Origin: CAZHGD01 sp964531735
Lineage (GTDB): Bacteria > Armatimonadota > UBA10988
NCBI GenBank assembly: GCA_964531735.1
Contig: CAZHGD010000001.1
Location: forward strand, 92,247 to 156,246
DNA: 64,000 nt
Direction of reading: 5' to 3'
Under the pieces are notes generated by a model, which was given only the letters and a program-made list of their open reading frames with translations, was not told the origin of the DNA and made no database searches. Both the position numbers and the translations under genes were made by a program. Below, in pieces: positions 25,931 to 33,271 of this stretch; the stretch's first letter is position 1; each line of letters begins with the position of its first letter.

Positions 25931-26004
25931 CCGCGAAATGCCGGCCGGGCGGAAGGAGCCCATCGCGGCCGTGCGAATGCTCTGCCGGACGGCGAAGGAC
26001 TGCG

Positions 26005-26844
26005 ATGGACATCCAACTCGGCATCTGGAATCTCCCCTGGTCGCATTTCACGTTTGAGGAAGCCCTGGCCGGCGTGAGGGCTACCGGCTACCAACTGCTC
26101 AGCCTGTACCCGGCGCAGCAGGACGGGCCGTGCTACACCGAGGACATGACCGACGAGCAGATCGACGCGCTGAAGCAGCGCCTGGACGACTGCGGGTTGA
26201 CCTGTGTCATGCTGATGGCGGTCAACCCGGTGGGCAAGATCGACGAGGCTAAGCGGCGGATCGACATGGCGCAGCGCATGGGTGTACCGTTCCTCTGCGC
26301 CACGGGCACTTGGGAGTGGGCCAAGTTCCTGGAGGAGCGCAAGCCGGCGGAGACGCTGCAGGCCGAGCACCGTGAGTTCGTGGCGGCCTGGCAGCAGGTG
26401 ATGCCGCATGCTGAACAGGCGGGCGTGGTGGTGACGCTGAAGCCGCACGGCGGCAACAGCGCTACCGGACCCATCCTGAAGGCGACCATCGACGACGTCG
26501 GTTCGCCGGCCTTCCAGGCCAGCGTCGATGCCGGCAACGTTCGTTTCTACGAAGGCATCGATCCGGTGGCCGACGTGGAGCCGATTCTGCCGCACGCGCG
26601 GACGATGTGCCTGAAGGACCACAGTGGCGCCCGCGGCAACGCCAACTTCCCGATCATCGGCGACGGTGGCGTGGACCACCCGGCCTTGTTCGAGAAGCTG
26701 CACGGCGCTGGGTTCACCGGGCCGATGGTGATTGAGCGGTATGACGGCGCCGCGGGCCGCACCGGGATCGATTTCGGCACGGTCTGCCGCAACGCCGTTG
26801 TCTCGGGCGAGAATGTGCGTCGCATCGCCGCGACGATCGGATAG
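26005..26844 (+). CDS. Xylose-isomerase-like TIM barrel protein
   Basis: The 279-residue protein starts at ATG 26005 after AAGGA and opens with MDIQLGIWNLPWSHFTFEEA, the usual AP2Ec start. Metal-ligand candidates are in VVTLKPHGG, SVDAGNVRFYEGID, CLKDHSG and FTGPMVIERYDG. It should be a sugar isomerase/epimerase, but the substrate is unreadable. It is shorter than the barrel at 16014 and not a close paralogue. Next downstream (39 bases) is a TolB-like protein. Confidence 0.88.
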   Translation: MDIQLGIWNLPWSHFTFEEALAGVRATGYQLLSLYPAQQDGPCYTEDMTDEQIDALKQRLDDCGLTCVMLMAVNPVGKIDEAKRRIDMAQRMGVPFLCATGTWEWAKFLEERKPAETLQAEHREFVAAWQQVMPHAEQAGVVVTLKPHGGNSATGPILKATIDDVGSPAFQASVDAGNVRFYEGIDPVADVEPILPHARTMCLKDHSGARGNANFPIIGDGGVDHPALFEKLHGAGFTGPMVIERYDGAAGRTGIDFGTVCRNAVVSGENVRRIAATIG

Positions 26845-26883
26845 GTGCGACGGGCGTCCGCCGCCATCGGGAGGTCGAGATAG

Positions 26884-28284
26884 ATGAGACAGGGCACAGC
26901 CGGGAACTGGCTACTGCTGGTCGTTCTGGTGACGGCCATGGCCGTCTGGGCGCAGGGCGGTGCCCCGGCGCCGATGCCTGCCCCGGCTCCGGCTGAAGGC
27001 ACACCGGCGCCGGCGCCGGCCACGCCGCCGGCCGAGGGCACGCCGGCTCCGGCCCCGGCGGTCCCGGCCGTGCCCGACATTGCCTCACCGGTCCCGGCCT
27101 ATGTGGCGGCGGGCACCACCATGGCGCCGGCCGTGCCGGTGTTCGAATGGCTCGGCTACAGTGTGGCCTTCGACGCCGCCGCGCGCAAACTCACCGGGCA
27201 AGGCACCTTCGCCGGTGAGCCGCGCACGTTCGAGGTCTCGTTCCTGCGCGGCACCGCCACCGTCGATGGCAAGCCGGCCGAACTGGTGCGCCCGGCGGTC
27301 ATCCGGCGCCGCACGCCGTTTGTGCCGCTGCGCTTCGCCGCCGAGGTGACCGGCGCCAAGATCACCTGGGACAGCGCCGCGCGCCGCGCCGTGCTGACCC
27401 AGGGCGAGAAGCAGGGCGCACTGCCGGTGCCCGAGGTGCTGCTGCCCGACGTGGCCTTCGTGCGCGGTGTGGGCGCCAAGGCGACGCTGATGCAGTACAG
27501 CTTCGAGACCGAGAGCTCGGTGGTGCTGACCAGCCGCACCGGCGTTTCCCATCCCTCGTGGACGCCGGACGGCCAGAGCCTGGTCTATGCGTCGGCGGGG
27601 AACCTCTTCGTGCTGGACATGCAGACCAAACGCACTCGGGTGCTCGACAAGAGCGGCAACGCCGGCACGCCGGCGGTCCATCCGGGCGGCAAGGCTTGCT
27701 GGTACACACGGCTGTTCGTCACCAAGGGCAAGCCCGAGGAGACGCGGCTGGAGCTGTGGCGCATCGGCCTGACCGAAGAGGGCGGCCCCTCCATGCTGGC
27801 CGTGGTCGAGAAGGGCGCCGCCACGCGCAAGGCGTACCGGCTGAGCTGGCGTGCCGACGGCGCTGCGGCGGTCTTGACCGTCTCGGGGCCGAAGGGCCTG
27901 GAGCCGGTGTTCGTCAACGGCAAGGGCGTCCAGGCGGCCGATCCCAATCCGGCCGTGGAGAATCAGGCCCGCACCGTCGATACGCCGGTGTGGCATCCGC
28001 ACAAGCCGGTCCTGGCCTATCCGCGCGACCGGCGCGGGGCCGAGGGCGCGACCGACAGCGTGCTGGAGCGCTTCGATACCGTGGCCGGCAAGGGCACCAT
28101 CTGGCGCAACGCTGCCGGGCCGCGGGCCTTCCGTTGGCCGGCGTTCGCACCCACGGGCAACCAACTGGTGTTCATCCGGCCCGACGCGGCCAAGCTACCG
28201 TTGTTGCACTTCCTCGACTTGGTCACCAAGACCGAGCGGACGCTGGGCGGCCCGGCCGATCAGCCGGCCTGGCGCCCCCGCTAA
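26884..28284 (+). CDS. Copper-amine-oxidase-N-domain / TolB-like propeller secreted protein
   Basis: The 466-residue protein has a signal peptide, then a Pro/Ala-rich linker with repeated EGTPAPAPA units (about residues 27-66). Next comes a copper-amine-oxidase N-terminal-type beta-domain (AVPVFEWLGYSVAFDAAARK, PFVPLRFAAEVTGAKITWD; about 75-170). After that is a TolB/PD40 propeller (about 195-460: HPSWTPDGQSLVYASAGNLF, FAPTGNQLVFIRPD). The name of the first domain is historical; it is a surface beta-domain, not a copper enzyme. Such combinations are frequent in Armatimonadota and Gram-positive-like cell walls. Function is unknown, perhaps envelope binding. Confidence 0.82.
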   Translation: MRQGTAGNWLLLVVLVTAMAVWAQGGAPAPMPAPAPAEGTPAPAPATPPAEGTPAPAPAVPAVPDIASPVPAYVAAGTTMAPAVPVFEWLGYSVAFDAAARKLTGQGTFAGEPRTFEVSFLRGTATVDGKPAELVRPAVIRRRTPFVPLRFAAEVTGAKITWDSAARRAVLTQGEKQGALPVPEVLLPDVAFVRGVGAKATLMQYSFETESSVVLTSRTGVSHPSWTPDGQSLVYASAGNLFVLDMQTKRTRVLDKSGNAGTPAVHPGGKACWYTRLFVTKGKPEETRLELWRIGLTEEGGPSMLAVVEKGAATRKAYRLSWRADGAAAVLTVSGPKGLEPVFVNGKGVQAADPNPAVENQARTVDTPVWHPHKPVLAYPRDRRGAEGATDSVLERFDTVAGKGTIWRNAAGPRAFRWPAFAPTGNQLVFIRPDAAKLPLLHFLDLVTKTERTLGGPADQPAWRPR

Positions 28285-28315
28285 GCGGTCGCGGCCCTAT
28301 CTACAGGAGTAGCGC

Positions 28316-29035
28316 GTGCCTTCAGGCCAGACCGACGAGACGCTCGATGCGCCGCCGGCGCAGTTCTTCATGTCGTTGCGCGACCTCGCCTTCTGGTGGC
28401 GTAGCGCCCGCGCCGATGCGCGGCTGGCGCGGCTGCGCAAGGAGCATGGCGACCAGGCGGCGTTCGACCTGCTGTACCGCGATCAGCCCGATCCCTGGGG
28501 CGCGGCCAGTGACCAGTTCCGCTACCAGGGCCTGAAGTACCGCCGCCTGATCGGCCTGCTGCCGCGACGACGGTTCGCCAGCGTCCTCGACATCGGGTGC
28601 GGCCTGGGTGTGTTCAGCCGGCTGCTGGCGGCCCATGCCGACCGGGTGCTGGGCTTCGACTTCGCCGCCGCCGCCGTGGAGCAGGCGCGGCAGGCGTCGG
28701 TCGAGGTGCCGAACGTCACGTTCGAGGAGGGCGACATCCTGCACCTGGAGGCGCTGCCCGACGGCGGCTTCGATCTGGTGGTGATCGCCGACGTGCTCTA
28801 CTACCTGTCGCCGCTGTCCGACGAGGTGGTGACGACGATTGCCCAGGAAGTCGCGCGCCTGCTGGCGCCTGGCGGCGTGCTGCTGCTGGCCAACCACTGC
28901 TTCTTCGGCTGGGATGCCGAGTCGCGCCAGACCCGCCACATGCACCGCGTGGTACAGGCGGCGGCCGACTGGCAGCGGCGACGCGAGCGCTGGCGGCCGT
29001 TCTACTTGGCCAGCGTGCTACACCGCGGCCCGTAG
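28316..29035 (+). CDS. SAM-dependent methyltransferase (NodS-like)
   Basis: The 239-residue class I methyltransferase starts at GTG 28316 with AGGAG eight bases upstream. Motif I is SVLDIGCGLGVFSRLL, the acidic strand-2 end is LGFDFAAAAVEQAR, followed by EEGDILHLEALPDG and the motif IV-like FDLVVIADVLYYLSP. The N-terminal YRDQPDPWG resembles NodS/nucleotide-sugar-type methyltransferases. The substrate is unknown. A long palindrome follows the stop. Confidence 0.88.
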   Translation: MPSGQTDETLDAPPAQFFMSLRDLAFWWRSARADARLARLRKEHGDQAAFDLLYRDQPDPWGAASDQFRYQGLKYRRLIGLLPRRRFASVLDIGCGLGVFSRLLAAHADRVLGFDFAAAAVEQARQASVEVPNVTFEEGDILHLEALPDGGFDLVVIADVLYYLSPLSDEVVTTIAQEVARLLAPGGVLLLANHCFFGWDAESRQTRHMHRVVQAAADWQRRRERWRPFYLASVLHRGP

Positions 29036-29050
29036 CTGGCCCCAAACGAG

Positions 29051-29082
29051 ACGGCGCGGCGACCGGCCGGTCGCCGCGCCGT
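29051..29082. terminator. 32-base perfect palindrome between converging genes
   Basis: Two 16-base arms (29051-29066 and 29067-29082) form a perfect palindrome between the converging methyltransferase and pilin genes, likely acting as a bidirectional terminator. Confidence 0.7.
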
Positions 29083-29101
29083 CACTCCAGTCCGCGTGAG
29101 G

Positions 29102-29269
29102 TCAGCTCGCGCGGGTCACCATGCTGTCCTGCACGGTGCTGTAGACATCGCTCGTCTTGCGGCCGAGAACCGTCAAGATCGCGATGGCCACGACAGCAAT
29201 CAGGGCCGTGAGCAGACCATACTCAATGAGGGTCTGGCCTTCTTCTTCGGCGAACAACCGCTTCACCAT
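29102..29269 (-). CDS. flp: Flp-family type IVb pilin
   Basis: The 55-residue prepilin starts at ATG 29269 behind GAGGAG. The leader is MVKRLFAEEEG, the prepilin cleavage site is after Gly11 (EEEG/QTLIEY), and Glu at +5 with Tyr gives the Flp motif. A hydrophobic helix follows (GLLTALIAVVAIAILTVLG). Flp pilins are assembled by Tad (tight adherence) machinery, but no tad or rcp genes are in this window, so this copy is an orphan here. It is divergent from the sirtuin gene. Confidence 0.92.
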   Translation of the reverse strand: MVKRLFAEEEGQTLIEYGLLTALIAVVAIAILTVLGRKTSDVYSTVQDSMVTRAS

Positions 29270-29372
29270 ACCGTGTCTCCTCGGCGGCCTGCCAACCACA
29301 GCAGAGCCAACGTCTTCATACCCCATGGTCGGCGGCGTGTCAAGCCGACCAGCCGGCGGCGGTCCGTTGGCG

Positions 29373-29402
29373 TTGGGCGCTCGCGGAGCCTGGTGGTATG
29401 AT
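29373..29402 (+). promoter_or_regulatory. Candidate promoter of the sirtuin gene
   Basis: TTGGGC (29373-29378), 18-base spacer, TATGAT (29397-29402), about 56 bases before ATG 29458. An in-frame ATG at 29398 lies inside this element, which supports choosing the later start. Confidence 0.45.
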
Positions 29403-29457
29403 GGGACCACCGTTTGGCGCCACTGCCAAGCGTGTCTGCCCCTGGGGCCTGGCTGCC

Positions 29458-30198
29458 ATGACGTCGTTTCCAACCTGGCTGATCGAGCAACTGCGTGCCG
29501 CGCGGCATATCGCGATCCTGACCGGCTCCGGCATCTCCACCGAGAGCGGCATTCCGACCTTCCGTGACGGTCAGAACAGCCTCTGGAAGGACTTCGATAT
29601 CCGCGACTACGCGTCGGTCGACGGCTATCTGCGCAACCCGCAACGGGTCTGGGACTGGTACGTCGAGCGCCGCGTCCAGATGGACTCAGTCGAGCCGAAC
29701 CCGGGCCACTTTGCCTTGGCGCAGATGGAGCAGCACGGCGCGCGCGTGTCGATTCTGACCCAGAACATCGACGGGCTGCACCAACGCGCCGGCAGCAGCG
29801 AGGTGATCGAGCTGCACGGCAACATCCACCGCTCGCGCTGCTACCGCGAGCACACGCTGGTCGACACCTGGCCGGAGACCGCTGAGCGGCCACCGCGCTG
29901 CCCGGACTGTGGCGGCCCGTTGCGCCCCGATGTGGTCTGGTTCGGTGAGATGCTGCCCGACGAGGCGCTGGCAGCGGCCGAACGCGCCGCTCGCGAGTGC
30001 GACCTGTTCTTCTCGATCGGCACCTCCGCGGTGGTCTATCCGGCGGCCGCCTTGCCGCTGGTGGCGGCGCGGCGCCGGACCTCGGTGGTCGAGGTGAACC
30101 TCGAGGAGACGCCGCTCACCGACATCGCCCGCAGCTCGTTCCAAGGGCCGGCCGGGCGCATCCTGCCCGAACTGGTCGCCGCGGCCTGGCCCGAGTAG
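29458..30198 (+). CDS. cobB: Sir2-family NAD-dependent protein deacylase (class III, SIRT5/CobB-like)
   Basis: The 246-residue sirtuin has the NAD-binding GSGISTESGIPTFRD, QNIDGLH, catalytic His120 in ELHGNIH, and VVWFGEMLP. Tyr68 and Arg71 (WYVERR) form the Y-x-x-R pair that marks class III sirtuins such as SIRT5 and CobB and favours succinyl or malonyl lysine. The zinc region has only three clear cysteines (RSRCYREH, then RCPDCGG); E. coli CobB is similarly irregular there, so the enzyme may still be active. ATG 29458 was chosen because the earlier in-frame ATG lies in the promoter-like element. Confidence 0.92.
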   Translation: MTSFPTWLIEQLRAARHIAILTGSGISTESGIPTFRDGQNSLWKDFDIRDYASVDGYLRNPQRVWDWYVERRVQMDSVEPNPGHFALAQMEQHGARVSILTQNIDGLHQRAGSSEVIELHGNIHRSRCYREHTLVDTWPETAERPPRCPDCGGPLRPDVVWFGEMLPDEALAAAERAARECDLFFSIGTSAVVYPAAALPLVAARRRTSVVEVNLEETPLTDIARSSFQGPAGRILPELVAAAWPE

Positions 30199-30254
30199 CC
30201 GCCACCGGAAGGCCACCGCGCCGGAACGCCGAACGGTTCGCCGGAGAGTTGGAC

Positions 30255-31244
30255 ATGAGCGTGCGCGTGGCAGTCGTCGGCGTGGCGGGCATTGGCCGCC
30301 TGCACATCCAGCAGTTCGCGCAACTCGACGGTGCCGAGTTGTGCGCGGTCTGCGACATCGTGCCGCCGGCGGCCGAGGCGGCCGGCCAGGAAGCCGGTGT
30401 GCCGGCCTACACCGACTTCGCCGAGTTGCTCACCACCGAGCGCCCGCAGGCCGTGAGTCTGTGCACGCCGCCGGCCAGTCACCTGCCGCTGACCGCCCTG
30501 GCGGCCGCCCGCGGCGTACACGTGCTGGCCGAGAAGCCGATGGCCAACACCGTGGCCAACTGCCGGGCGATGATCGAGGTCTGCCGCGAGGCCGGCGTGG
30601 TGCTGATGATCGGCCACAAGAAGCGCTATCTGCCGGCGGTGCGGCGACTGAAGGAGCTGCTGGCCGGTGCCCTGGGGCCGATCCGACACCTCAACTGCCG
30701 GTACCCGCATCCGTGGATGTCCAACAAGGACTGGTACTGGTCTGAAGAGGACGGTGGCGGCACGCAACTCGAGAATGCCGTGCACACCGCCGATCTGCTG
30801 CGGCATCTGGCCGGGCCGGTGATGCGGGTGCAGGCCGAGGGCGACAGTCACTTCGCCGAACACCGCGCGCCGCAGATCAACGATGCCTGCTACACGGTGC
30901 GCTTCGCCGGCGGGGCCATCGGCTGCGTCAACACCGGCATGGTCGGTCTGCCGGCGCTGAACTTCGAGGACCTGTACCTGGCTTGCGCCGACGGCGTGGC
31001 CGAGTTGAGCGGCCGTTTCGACAGCCCCGAGGTCCTGCGCTATGCGTACCGGTCAGCGCCGCAGGAACTGCATACCGAGTCCTTCCCCGATTCCAATGCC
31101 TTCGCGGCCGAGATGGCGCACTTCCTGGAGTGCATCGCGAGCGGTAGGACGCCGCTGACCAACGGCGAAGAAGGACTGGAGGCGGTGCGTCTGTGCCTGG
31201 CGGTCAAACAGGCGGTGCGCTCCGGCGAGTCGGTGGCGTTATAA
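30255..31244 (+). CDS. Gfo/Idh/MocA-family oxidoreductase
   Basis: The 329-residue protein begins MSVRVAVVGVAGIGRLHIQQ, the NAD(P)-binding Rossmann motif, and has the family motif AEKPMANT with its conserved Lys. The C-terminal alpha/beta domain has EEDGGGTQLENAVHTADLL, where the His is the probable catalytic base. Members oxidise or reduce sugars and inositols. ATG 30255 is preceded by GGAGAG. The next gene starts 43 bases downstream, and another member follows at 32177; the two are moderately related and may work in one pathway with the AKR-like protein between them. Confidence 0.9.
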   Translation: MSVRVAVVGVAGIGRLHIQQFAQLDGAELCAVCDIVPPAAEAAGQEAGVPAYTDFAELLTTERPQAVSLCTPPASHLPLTALAAARGVHVLAEKPMANTVANCRAMIEVCREAGVVLMIGHKKRYLPAVRRLKELLAGALGPIRHLNCRYPHPWMSNKDWYWSEEDGGGTQLENAVHTADLLRHLAGPVMRVQAEGDSHFAEHRAPQINDACYTVRFAGGAIGCVNTGMVGLPALNFEDLYLACADGVAELSGRFDSPEVLRYAYRSAPQELHTESFPDSNAFAAEMAHFLECIASGRTPLTNGEEGLEAVRLCLAVKQAVRSGESVAL

Positions 31245-31245
31245 T
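31240..31245 (+). promoter_or_regulatory. Perfect TATAAT -10 element
   Basis: A consensus -10 overlaps the TAA stop of the oxidoreductase. There is no good -35 at usual spacing. It may give the downstream gene (start 31288) an extra start of transcription. Confidence 0.35.
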
Positions 31246-31287
31246 GCCCTGGTGCCGATGCCAAGGCGCGGCTGTGAGGTGATGGCA

Positions 31288-32085
31288 ATGCTACCTGTGG
31301 TGGATTTCTGCGGTCTGAAGGTGACCCGGCTGATCATCGGGGCCAACCCGTTCGGTGGCTTCAGCCACCAGAACCGTGAGCGCGACGAGGAGATGGTCGC
31401 GTGGAGCACGCCGGAGCGCATCAAGGAGACCTGGGCGCGCGCCGAGGCGGCCGGCATCAACACGATGATCACCAACAACGAGACGCCGCACGTCATTGAG
31501 ACGGTGAGCGACTACCTGGCCAACGGCGGCCGGCTGCAGTGGATCGGCCAGATCAGTTGGCGGCCGTTCGGCAGCATGGAGAACGCCATTGACCGCGCCG
31601 TCGAGATCGGCTGCTCGGCGTTCTACTTCCACGGCGGCTACGGCGACGAGTTCTACAAGAACCGCGATGAGGCCACGCTGCGGAGTTGGGTGGCGCACGC
31701 CCGCCGGTACGAGGTGCCGGTCGGCTGTGCGGCGCACTCGGCCGACGCGCACCTCTGGCTGGACAGCCTCGACCTGCTCGACTTCCACACGGTCTGCTTC
31801 TTCAACTGCGGCAGCCTGCACGCCGGCCGCGGCGAGCGGTTCCACCTCGATGACCCGTACAAGGCCGTGGCGGCCATCCAGAAGATCCGCAAGCCGTGCA
31901 TCGGCTACAAGATCATGGGCGCCGGCCGCATCGACGCGAAGATGGCCTTCCAGTTCGCCTTCGACAACATCAAGCCGGGCGACGTGGTGAATGTGGGTAT
32001 GCACCGCGGCGACAAGGACGACATGGTCGAAGAGAACGTCCGCTTCGTCGAGGACATCCTGGCCGAGGACGCCGTGCCGGCCTGA
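31288..32085 (+). CDS. Aldo/keto-reductase-like TIM barrel protein of unknown function
   Basis: The 265-residue protein has an N-terminal block LKVTRLIIGANPFGGFSHQN and a C-terminal IKPGDVVNVGMHRGDKDDMVEENVRF that recall the first strand and cofactor end of aldo/keto reductases. The classical Tyr/Lys/His catalytic set is not clear, so activity is uncertain. ATG 31288 is nine bases from GAGG; ATG 31282 is closer. The setting between two Gfo/Idh/MocA genes suggests a sugar pathway role. A strong hairpin follows. Confidence 0.75.
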   Translation: MLPVVDFCGLKVTRLIIGANPFGGFSHQNRERDEEMVAWSTPERIKETWARAEAAGINTMITNNETPHVIETVSDYLANGGRLQWIGQISWRPFGSMENAIDRAVEIGCSAFYFHGGYGDEFYKNRDEATLRSWVAHARRYEVPVGCAAHSADAHLWLDSLDLLDFHTVCFFNCGSLHAGRGERFHLDDPYKAVAAIQKIRKPCIGYKIMGAGRIDAKMAFQFAFDNIKPGDVVNVGMHRGDKDDMVEENVRFVEDILAEDAVPA

Positions 32086-32093
32086 GTGTTGCG

Positions 32094-32128
32094 CGGGGGC
32101 CTTCACTGCCGATTCGCGAAGGCCCCCG
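32094..32128 (+). terminator. GC-rich terminator-like hairpin
   Basis: Perfect 11-base stem (32094-32104 with 32118-32128), starting 9 bases after the AKR-like stop. Confidence 0.7.
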
Positions 32129-32176
32129 GCAGCCGTTGTCGAACCTCCTCGGTGGACAAGCCCTGAGGAGGTAACC

Positions 32177-33205
32177 ATGCCCGTTCGTCTCGGTTTCGTC
32201 GGTACCGGCGGCATCGCTCACCGCCATCTCTCCTGTGCGCAGGCGCACCCCGACATGGAGGTCGTCGCCAGCGTCGACGTCGTGCCCGAGTTGGCCAAGG
32301 CGTCGGCCGAGAAGTATGGCGGCGTGGCCTACACCGACTTCGTCAAGATGTATGACGAGGTCAAGCCCGACGCCATCGTCATCTGCACGCCACCGTTCGC
32401 CCACGGCGACATTGAGGAAGAGGCCGCCAAGCGCGGCATCCACTTCTTCGTCGAGAAGCCGGTGGCCATCACCATGGACATGGCCGGCCGTGTGCTGCAC
32501 GCCATCGGCGAGCACCGGGTGATCACGCAGGTGGGCTACATGTTCCGCCTGGCCGAGCCGGTCATCAAGGCGCAGCAGATGCTGTCCTCGCGCGCGGTGG
32601 CCATGGTGCAGGCCCACTACTACATGCCGGGCATGCCGGGCAAGAACTGGTGGGCGAAGATCGACATGGGCGGCGGCCAGCTCGTCGAGCAGGCCACGCA
32701 CATGCTCGACCTGGGGCGCTTCCTGGCTGGTGAGGTCAAGTCGGTCATCGGCAAGACCTCGCAGGTGCGCGACTGGACGCCCCCCGCGGGCTGGGAGAAG
32801 AGCGACGGGCTGGTGGGCTACTGGCCCGGCTTCGAGATCCCCGATACCACGGCGCTGATCCTGGAGTATGCCAGCGGCGCGATGGGCACGTTGTCTTGCT
32901 CGCTGATTCCGCAGGTGGCCTGGGACAACGGCTTCAAGGTCGTGGCCGAGAACGCCCTGCTGACCATCGACGGGCCGAACGTGCGCTGGACCAATGAAGA
33001 CGGCGCCTACGAACAGAAGGCGGCCAGCGACTGGCCCAACGCGGTGCTGGTCGAGTTCGTCCATGCCGTGATGGGCCAGGGCCAAGCCACGATCCCGTAT
33101 GTCGAAGGCATCAAGTCGCTAGCGGTCTCGCTCGCCGGCTACGAGTCGGTGAAGCGCGGGCACGCGCCGGTCGAGCTGGCGGAGATCCTGCCGGCGGGGG
33201 TGTAG
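32177..33205 (+). CDS. Gfo/Idh/MocA-family oxidoreductase
   Basis: The 342-residue protein starts at ATG 32177 behind a full GAGGAGG. It has LGFVGTGGIAHRHLSC for NAD(P) binding, VEKPVAITMDMA with the family Lys, and DMGGGQLVEQATHMLDLGRF, where His is the likely catalytic base. It is a member distinct from 30255 with similar length. It probably acts on a sugar or sugar acid in the same pathway. It is separated from the previous gene by a hairpin, so it may be a separate unit, and is itself followed by a hairpin. Confidence 0.92.
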   Translation: MPVRLGFVGTGGIAHRHLSCAQAHPDMEVVASVDVVPELAKASAEKYGGVAYTDFVKMYDEVKPDAIVICTPPFAHGDIEEEAAKRGIHFFVEKPVAITMDMAGRVLHAIGEHRVITQVGYMFRLAEPVIKAQQMLSSRAVAMVQAHYYMPGMPGKNWWAKIDMGGGQLVEQATHMLDLGRFLAGEVKSVIGKTSQVRDWTPPAGWEKSDGLVGYWPGFEIPDTTALILEYASGAMGTLSCSLIPQVAWDNGFKVVAENALLTIDGPNVRWTNEDGAYEQKAASDWPNAVLVEFVHAVMGQGQATIPYVEGIKSLAVSLAGYESVKRGHAPVELAEILPAGV

Positions 33206-33214
33206 CTCTCGTCC

Positions 33215-33248
33215 GGGTCAGGCGCCGGTCCGTACTGGCGCCTGACCC
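33215..33248 (+). terminator. GC-rich terminator-like hairpin
   Basis: Perfect 12-base stem (33215-33226 with 33237-33248), 9 bases after the oxidoreductase stop. Confidence 0.7.
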
Positions 33249-33271
33249 CGCAGCAACTGGGGAGTCGCGCC

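Noticed and set aside
26960..27080. Microsatellite-like or CRISPR-like repeat in GC-rich DNA
   Set aside because: It codes for the Pro/Ala linker of the TolB-like protein with irregular units; there are no spacers.
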